Of a stretch of 64,000 nucleotides of DNA, positions 58,472 through 64,000 are shown piece after piece. The stretch covers positions 1,612,001-1,676,000 of the forward strand of contig CP034120.1 in the NCBI GenBank assembly GCA_003856375.1, written 5' to 3'. The translations under genes were made by a program, and so were the position numbers. How positions within the stretch are numbered: the first letter of the stretch is position 1; every line of letters begins with the position of its first letter. This DNA is from Glaciecola amylolytica. GTDB lineage: Bacteria > Bacteroidota > Bacteroidia > Flavobacteriales_D > Crocinitomicaceae. Under the pieces are notes generated by a model. It was not told where the DNA came from. It saw only the letters and a list, made by a program, of their open reading frames with translations, and did not search any database.

Positions 58472-59614
58472 TTATTTATCTTTTGAAATGAGTGAGGCCA
58501 ATTGTTCACCGACAAGAGAACCGATGGCAACTCCCATTCCGCCAAGTCTGACTCCGACAGCGCAGTGCTGATCGATCTTTTCAATAATCGGAGCTTTCTT
58601 TTCGCCAACTCCCATTGTTCCGGACCAGCGATAATCAATCGAGAACTTTTTTCCGGGAAGGATATTTTCTGAAAGCAATTCTTCCAGTTTGTTTTGAATG
58701 AGCTCTGTCTGATTCAGATCAAAGGTGTTTTCGGTTTTGAAATCGAGGTTTCGTCCGCCTCCGAATAAGATACGGTTTCCGACATTCCGAAAGTAATAAT
58801 AGCCTTTGTCCAGATGGAAAGTTCCTTTTGCCTGAAGATCCGGAATTTCAGAAGTAACCAGTACTTGTGCTCTTGCGGGTTCAACTTCCAGATGGGGAAG
58901 AAGTTTTTTTGCAAATCCGTTGACGGTAATACAGAGTTTACGGGCTTTTACTTCTCCGTAATTGGTTTCTGCAATGACTCCGTTTTCATCGGATTGAAAG
59001 GTTTTTACTTCGATTCCGAACAAGGTGATAATGCCGTTTTTCGCCAGATCTTTTTGAGTGGATAAAAGCAGTTTTCCGGTATCAATTGCTCCTTCAAGTC
59101 TGTTAAAATATCCACCTTGAAATCCCTTGAATCCGAATTTGGAATGCATATTTTCTTCATAGGAATAGCAATTTTTCAGCCCGCATATTGACTCGATTTT
59201 TTGGTTCAGATAATCCAGTTTCGGGTGGTAAAAATCAAGATCCGATTTTGCAGTAATCAAGTCATAAGAGCCGCAATTCTGATAATCCAAATCTGAGGCA
59301 TTGTATCGCTGAAGTAAGCGCTGTAAACCTTCATATCGGAGTTTTACAGTATTCCAAACGCTTGTTTCGTCCGAGTTTTTAAGGTCGTCCAAAAGCTCTG
59401 TAACACTTCCGAAACAGGCAAATCCGGCATTTTTTGTACTGGCTCCCAAAGGAAGATAACTTCGTTCCAAAATGACGATTTTTGCATCCGGATGTTGTCT
59501 TCGTAGTTCCAATGCACATGCTGATCCAACTATTCCACTTCCAACTATCAGAAAATCAATATTTTCCAATAGTGTTACTTTTTCCCAAAAACTGAGTTGT
59601 TTAAATTGAATCAT
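58472..59614 (-). CDS. FAD-dependent oxidoreductase (DAO family)
   Basis: 380 residues. Rossmann FAD-binding LIVGSGIVGSACALELRRQH near 23-42, then the conserved GASTKNAGFACFGSVTELL near 57, ACIT-like centre and the closing FAD contact VGVRLGGMGVAIGSLVGEQL. This is the glycine/D-amino-acid oxidase and glycerol-3-phosphate-type DAO family, which removes hydrogen from an amine or alcohol using FAD. No substrate information from neighbours. The short gap 58401-58471 downstream contains a small CCTTC/GAAGG hairpin. Confidence 0.87.
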   Translation of the reverse strand: MIQFKQLSFWEKVTLLENIDFLIVGSGIVGSACALELRRQHPDAKIVILERSYLPLGASTKNAGFACFGSVTELLDDLKNSDETSVWNTVKLRYEGLQRLLQRYNASDLDYQNCGSYDLITAKSDLDFYHPKLDYLNQKIESICGLKNCYSYEENMHSKFGFKGFQGGYFNRLEGAIDTGKLLLSTQKDLAKNGIITLFGIEVKTFQSDENGVIAETNYGEVKARKLCITVNGFAKKLLPHLEVEPARAQVLVTSEIPDLQAKGTFHLDKGYYYFRNVGNRILFGGGRNLDFKTENTFDLNQTELIQNKLEELLSENILPGKKFSIDYRWSGTMGVGEKKAPIIEKIDQHCAVGVRLGGMGVAIGSLVGEQLASLISKDK

Positions 59615-59718
59615 AGCAATGAAAATGAACTTTTTTACCGATATTTGTCTGTAATAAATTGAACTAATTTAAACCAAAATTAATCTCAGTTGTACTACGA
59701 CTAGAATAAACTAAAAAC

Positions 59719-62700
59719 ATGAGAGTGAAACTCCTTCTTTTAATTTCCTTTTTCTTCCTGACCAGTTGGGTTATTGGTCAATCGGATGTGCAGTTTTTTG
59801 TCAAAACAATCAATTTTACCACTAAGAAAAAAGAAGCAGGTGTTACAGTGAAGTTGCTGGAAGGCGGTTCAATGGTTACATCTTCCGTTACGGATGCATC
59901 CGGTGAAATTAAATTCACATTGAAATCCGGGAAAAAGTATAAAGTAGAGCTTTCCAAACCTGGAAAAGTTTCGAGAAATTTTACCATTAATGTTTCCGGT
60001 ATTGACGATGAGTTATTGCAGGGAAGCTCCAAACCATACGGAGAAGCTGAAATCGCGTTGTTTGATGAACAGCCGAATATTGATTATAGCTATGTCAAGG
60101 AAAATCCGATTACTGAATTCTTTTTTGACGGACAAAATACCTTGTTGCAGCATGACGAGATTTTGGCTGACAAAATGAGAAAGAAGATCGAAAAGATCAT
60201 GAAAGATGCTGAGGCTTCCCAAAAACAAGGCGAAGCCAATTACAATACGATTATCAAACAGGCCGATGCTTTGTATACGGCTAAGAAATATGAAGAAGCG
60301 CTTGCTCAATATGAGACGGCTACGAAAATCAAAGGAAAAGAAACAGAAAAGCATCCGAATGACCGGCTCATTGAAATTGATGGAATTCTAAAAGCTGCAA
60401 AATCCGCAAACCTTGCGAATTCACAATTGGATGGCGAATACAAAGCATTGATAACGGCTGCGGACGGGTTGCGTGATCAGAAGAAATATCCGGAAGCAAT
60501 TGCCCGTTACAACGAAGCTTTGGGTAAAAAGCAAGAGCAATATCCGAAGGATGAGATTGCGAAATGTGAAGCAGCTATTACGGCAGCTAAAAACGAAGCG
60601 GCAAATGCCGAAAAATACAATGCTGCAATCAAAGCTGCAGACGGTTTTTATGCTCAGAAGAGTTGGATGTCTGCCCGCGATAAGTACAAGGAAGCATTGA
60701 AATTAAAACCTGGAGATCCTGTTTCTACTGCGAAACTGGCAGATCTGGACGGAAAATTAAATGCGCAAAAATCCGAACAGGAGAAGAAACAAAAATACAA
60801 CGATGCTGTAGCTGCCGCCGATGCTTTGATGACGGAGGAAAAATGGGCTGATGCAAAAACGAAATACACGGAAGCTTTGACTTTCGAAACTGCAGCAACT
60901 TATCCGAAAGAAAAGATCAAGGAAGCTGACGTGAAGTTGGCGGAAATTGCAAAGGCAAATGCCTTGAAGGAGCAAATCACCAAATTACTGGCAGAAGGGA
61001 ATACGGCTATTGGTACAAAACAATATCCGGCTGCAAAAGCGAAATTTGAACAGGTATTGACCTTGGATCCAGAAAACGGAGAAGCAAAAACCAAAGTTCA
61101 GGAAATTGATAAATTACTGGAACAGGAAAAGGCGAATGCGGATAAGATCGCAAAAGCAAAACAGTTGATCACGGAAGGTGATGCTTTGGACAAGGCAACA
61201 AAATATGCTGACGCAAAAGCGAAATACCAGGAATCAATTGCGTTAATTCCGGATCCAACAGTTCAGGCAAAAATTGATGCAATTGATGCGAAGATTTTAG
61301 CAGACGGAAAAAAGGCAGAACAAAAAGCAAAATTCGATCAGGCAATTTTAGATGGTGATGCAGCGATGACTGCTTCCAACTTTGAAGCTGCCAAGAAAAA
61401 ATATGAAGAAGCACAGGCAATTGATCCTGCTTCATCGGTTGCAAAAGCAAAATTGATTGAGGTTGAGAAGAAAATTGCTCAGGCAAATGCCGAAAAAGAT
61501 AAAAATCAAAAATACCAGGAAGCCTTTAATGCGGGAGTGAGCGCTTTGGCATCAAAAGATTATCCGACAGCAAAAGAGAAACTCACAGCAGCTCTTGCTA
61601 TCGACAATACTAAAACGGAGGCAAAAGAGAAACTGGCTGAAGTGGATAAGATCATAGCGGAAAATGCAAAGGCAACTGCTATGAAGGAGCAAATTACCAA
61701 ATTGCTGGCAGAAGGAAATACAGCTTTTGGTACAAAACAATATCCGGCTGCGAAAGCGAAATATGATCAGGTACTGACATTGGATCCTGAAAATGCGGAA
61801 GCAAAAACGAAAGTTCAGGAAATTGAGAAATTGTTTGAACAGGAAAAGGCAAGCGCCGATAAAATTGCAAAAGCAAAACAGTTGATCACGGAAGGGGACG
61901 CTTTGGACAAGGCTGCGAAATATGCTGACGCAAAAGGGAAATACCAGGAATCCATTGCGTTAATTCCGGATGCTGCTGTTCAGGCAAAAATTGAGGCAAT
62001 TGATGCGAAGATTTTAGCCGATGGCAAAAAAGCAGAACAAAAAGCAAAATTCGATCAGGCAATTGCAGATGGAGATGCGGCGATGTCTGCTTCCAATTTT
62101 GAAGCGGCAAAGAAAAATTATGAAGAAGCACAATTACTTGATCCGGCTTCAACTGTTCCAAAAACGAAATTGATTGAAGTTGAGAAGAAAATTGCTCAGG
62201 CAAATGCGGAAAAAGATAAAGGCCAAAAATATCAGGAGGCATTTAACGCAGGTTTGAGTGCTTTGGCTTCTAAAGATTATACAACTGCAAAAGAGAAGTT
62301 CACAGCTGCTCTTACTTTTGACAATACCAAAACAGAAGCAAAAGACAAACTGGCTGAAGTAGAAAAGATCATAGCAGAAAATTCACAGGCAACAGCTCAG
62401 AAAGAAAAATATGATGCAGCGATCAAAGCCGGTGGAGACTTGCTTGGACAAAACAAACTACCTGAAGCAAAAAAGAAATTTGAAGAAGCAGGACTTTTGG
62501 ATCCGACTCAGACTTTACCGAAAGAAAAGGTAAAAGAGATTGAAGCGTTGATCACAAAAGCGGATAAAGAGAAACAAGTTACACAGCTTTTGGCAGAAGG
62601 AGCAGCAGCTTTGACGAAGAAAGATTTGTCAGGAGCGAAAGGGAAATACCAGCAGGTACTTACAATAGAACCTTCCAATGCAACTGCTTCGGAGAAAATA

Positions 62701-64000
62701 CTGGAGATTTCCAAGTTGGAAAATGATCAGGCGAGTGAGGCTCAGAAATTGGCTGCTTTCGAGAAATTGAAAGGAGAAGGAATGGCTTTCCAAAACCAGA
62801 ACAAATATGCTGAAGCGAAACAAAAGTATCTGGAAGCAAGAGCAATCAAAGCAGATGAAGAAGTTGAAAAAGCAATTGTATGGTGCGACAAAAAGATTGA
62901 AGAAGAGCTAAAAGATGTTGAACTGAACAAGAAATACAATGCTGTTTTAGCCGAAGCAAAGAATTTAGAGACTGCGAAAAAATACGATGAAGCCATTGCA
63001 AAATACAATGATGCTTTAATGATTAAAAATGAGCAGGAACCTAAAAACCGCATCAATGCGATTAAAGCATTGAAAGAAGCAGATGCAGAACAATTGAAAG
63101 TGGAGCAGGAATATTTGGCGGCTCTCAAAAAAGGAGACGACCTGGTTGCTGAAAAGAAATATACGGAAGCTGTTCAGGCATTTAATGCTGCATTGGTATT
63201 GAAACCGTATGAAAAACTTCCGGTTGAAAAAGCTGAAAATGCGAAGAGATTATCAGAACAGGAATCAAGTGACGGTGATCAGGCATACCAGAAAATCATC
63301 GATGTCGGAAACAAGGCTTTTGATGAGAAAAACTACGTGAAAGCGAAGGAAATGTTCAATCGCGCTGCAAATTTCAGACCGGCAGATCAATATCCGAGAC
63401 AAAAACTGGCTAAGATCGAAGAGCTTGAAAAAGAGGAGAAATTAGCACAGGATCAGCAAAATCAATTTGCAAAGAAAATGGCTGAGGCAGATGCTTTAGC
63501 GAAAGCAAATAAACTGGAGGAAGCGATTGCTGCATACAAAACTGCGAAAACAATTAAACCGGATGATTTGGTTCCGGATCAGAAAATCTCAGATCTTCAG
63601 GCTTTGTTGGAGGCGAATAAAGTAGATCCGGCAAAAGAAGCGAAACTGCTTTACGATGAAGCAATGCTGAAAGGTAAAAATGCTGCGGCCGGAAAAGATT
63701 ACAATGGAGCTATTTCGCATTTTGAAGAAGCATTGAGACATCAACCGAAAGATCAGGCTGCATCAAACAAAATTGATGAAATGCGACAACTTCTGGATGA
63801 CCTTGCGAAAGCAAATGCTGCAAACAAGGAGTTGGCATCATTGACGGCTTCTGCCGATAAGGAATTCAATGCAAGTAAGTGGTCTGCCGCGAAAACAGCT
63901 TATGATAATATTCTGACGAAGTATCCTTCCAATGCTTATGCATACGAGCAATCGAAGAAATGTGAGATCAAACTGAAAGAAGAAGCGGATGCAGATAAAG
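59719..64000 (+). CDS. Very long secreted TPR-like/coiled-coil repeat protein (3' partial)
   Basis: The frame is open from the ATG at 59719 to the window end: 1427 codons and no stop. A signal peptide to about residue 21 (WVIGQ) is followed by a carboxypeptidase-regulatory-like Ig domain (25-95: VKLLEGGSMVTSSVTDASGE, FTLKSGKKYKVELSKPGKVS). After it come at least 20 degenerate TPR-like helical units, each A.....KKY.EA...Y..AL.L.P (AQYETATKIK, GTKQYPAAKAKFEQVLTLDP, SASNFEAAKKNYEEAQLLDP), with charged coiled-coil linkers. Residues 416-893 hold a 239-residue tandem duplication. It is probably a long periplasmic or surface rod that binds other envelope proteins; the C-terminus is unseen. Confidence 0.8.
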   Translation, partial: MRVKLLLLISFFFLTSWVIGQSDVQFFVKTINFTTKKKEAGVTVKLLEGGSMVTSSVTDASGEIKFTLKSGKKYKVELSKPGKVSRNFTINVSGIDDELLQGSSKPYGEAEIALFDEQPNIDYSYVKENPITEFFFDGQNTLLQHDEILADKMRKKIEKIMKDAEASQKQGEANYNTIIKQADALYTAKKYEEALAQYETATKIKGKETEKHPNDRLIEIDGILKAAKSANLANSQLDGEYKALITAADGLRDQKKYPEAIARYNEALGKKQEQYPKDEIAKCEAAITAAKNEAANAEKYNAAIKAADGFYAQKSWMSARDKYKEALKLKPGDPVSTAKLADLDGKLNAQKSEQEKKQKYNDAVAAADALMTEEKWADAKTKYTEALTFETAATYPKEKIKEADVKLAEIAKANALKEQITKLLAEGNTAIGTKQYPAAKAKFEQVLTLDPENGEAKTKVQEIDKLLEQEKANADKIAKAKQLITEGDALDKATKYADAKAKYQESIALIPDPTVQAKIDAIDAKILADGKKAEQKAKFDQAILDGDAAMTASNFEAAKKKYEEAQAIDPASSVAKAKLIEVEKKIAQANAEKDKNQKYQEAFNAGVSALASKDYPTAKEKLTAALAIDNTKTEAKEKLAEVDKIIAENAKATAMKEQITKLLAEGNTAFGTKQYPAAKAKYDQVLTLDPENAEAKTKVQEIEKLFEQEKASADKIAKAKQLITEGDALDKAAKYADAKGKYQESIALIPDAAVQAKIEAIDAKILADGKKAEQKAKFDQAIADGDAAMSASNFEAAKKNYEEAQLLDPASTVPKTKLIEVEKKIAQANAEKDKGQKYQEAFNAGLSALASKDYTTAKEKFTAALTFDNTKTEAKDKLAEVEKIIAENSQATAQKEKYDAAIKAGGDLLGQNKLPEAKKKFEEAGLLDPTQTLPKEKVKEIEALITKADKEKQVTQLLAEGAAALTKKDLSGAKGKYQQVLTIEPSNATASEKILEISKLENDQASEAQKLAAFEKLKGEGMAFQNQNKYAEAKQKYLEARAIKADEEVEKAIVWCDKKIEEELKDVELNKKYNAVLAEAKNLETAKKYDEAIAKYNDALMIKNEQEPKNRINAIKALKEADAEQLKVEQEYLAALKKGDDLVAEKKYTEAVQAFNAALVLKPYEKLPVEKAENAKRLSEQESSDGDQAYQKIIDVGNKAFDEKNYVKAKEMFNRAANFRPADQYPRQKLAKIEELEKEEKLAQDQQNQFAKKMAEADALAKANKLEEAIAAYKTAKTIKPDDLVPDQKISDLQALLEANKVDPAKEAKLLYDEAMLKGKNAAAGKDYNGAISHFEEALRHQPKDQAASNKIDEMRQLLDDLAKANAANKELASLTASADKEFNASKWSAAKTAYDNILTKYPSNAYAYEQSKKCEIKLKEEADADK
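60964..62397 (+). repeat. 717-bp tandem coding duplication
   Basis: 60964-61680 and 61681-62397 encode nearly the same 239 residues, for example KAKQLITEGDALDKA in both and LLAEGNTA[IF]GTKQYPAAKAK. Copies differ mainly by single substitutions. Confidence 0.85.

Noticed and set aside
61169-62242. Minus-strand frames of about 100 residues within the long repeat protein
   Set aside because: They are two copies of the same antisense shadow caused by the tandem duplication.

Overview
The window looks like chromosome of a member of the Bacteroidota, most likely Flavobacteriales and possibly close to Fluviicola/Crocinitomicaceae (the family is an inference). The evidence: proteins with C-terminal type IX secretion (T9SS) sorting domains; promoters of the Bacteroidota TTTG-N17-20-TAnnTTTG form (e.g. 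6525-6555, 44311-44339); Bacteroidota-typical families (DUF4199, a SpmA-SpmB fusion, SpeD-SpeE, a phosphosulfolactate synthase-like protein); moderate-to-low GC; and intergenic ATCTGCG-type repeats. I saw no rRNA, tRNA, CRISPR array, prophage or intact insertion sequence.

Bases 1-40184 are coded entirely on the + strand. They start with the end of an RND/TolC efflux operon (1-1665). A run of small, mostly independent genes follows: hypothetical proteins and a DUF1963 protein (1780-4658), a thioredoxin-reductase-like flavoprotein, a PepSY membrane protein, an ABC-F ATPase, a Crp/Fnr regulator followed by an SMR exporter, and a membrane-anchored LuxR regulator followed by DUF4199 (10479-11553). 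Next come a VOC protein, a truncated YdeI protein, a 20-residue-repeat secreted protein (14475), a GH92 alpha-mannosidase, a lipase, several small stress/detoxification-type proteins (GNAT, DinB, siderophore-interacting protein with AraC, DUF1905-OmdA, DUF1801), a T9SS-secreted PQQ-type sugar dehydrogenase, a WG-repeat protein, a luciferase-like monooxygenase, and a 1460-residue triple-repeat T9SS surface protein (30351-34730) ending at a clear terminator. A compact run then links a TPR protein, a ComA-like phosphosulfolactate synthase, a WD40 protein, an M50 protease, an Smr protein and a membrane protein (35011-40184).

From 40207 the strand changes. A minus-strand operon carries Sua5, a glutamine amidotransferase, SpmAB, a hypothetical protein and a GNAT enzyme. 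A second pairs an S41 protease with a DUF1573 lipoprotein. After a NlpC/P60 hydrolase lies a 466-bp noncoding element bounded by related hairpins in inverted orientation (48121-48586). Then come a large beta-propeller/SpoIIE phosphatase receptor, a polyamine operon (SpeD-SpeE fusion plus ureohydrolase), a MITE-like palindromic island (54985-55140), an alpha/beta hydrolase, EF-P, a TatA-like protein and a DUF1851 immunity-like protein.

The window ends inside a very long secreted coiled-coil/TPR-like protein (59719 to beyond 64000) containing a 239-residue tandem duplication.

Starts were often moved downstream of the longest reading frame where a -7 promoter element, a signal peptide or a family N-terminus showed the real start. 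Family assignments are from motif recognition only; no database search was possible.
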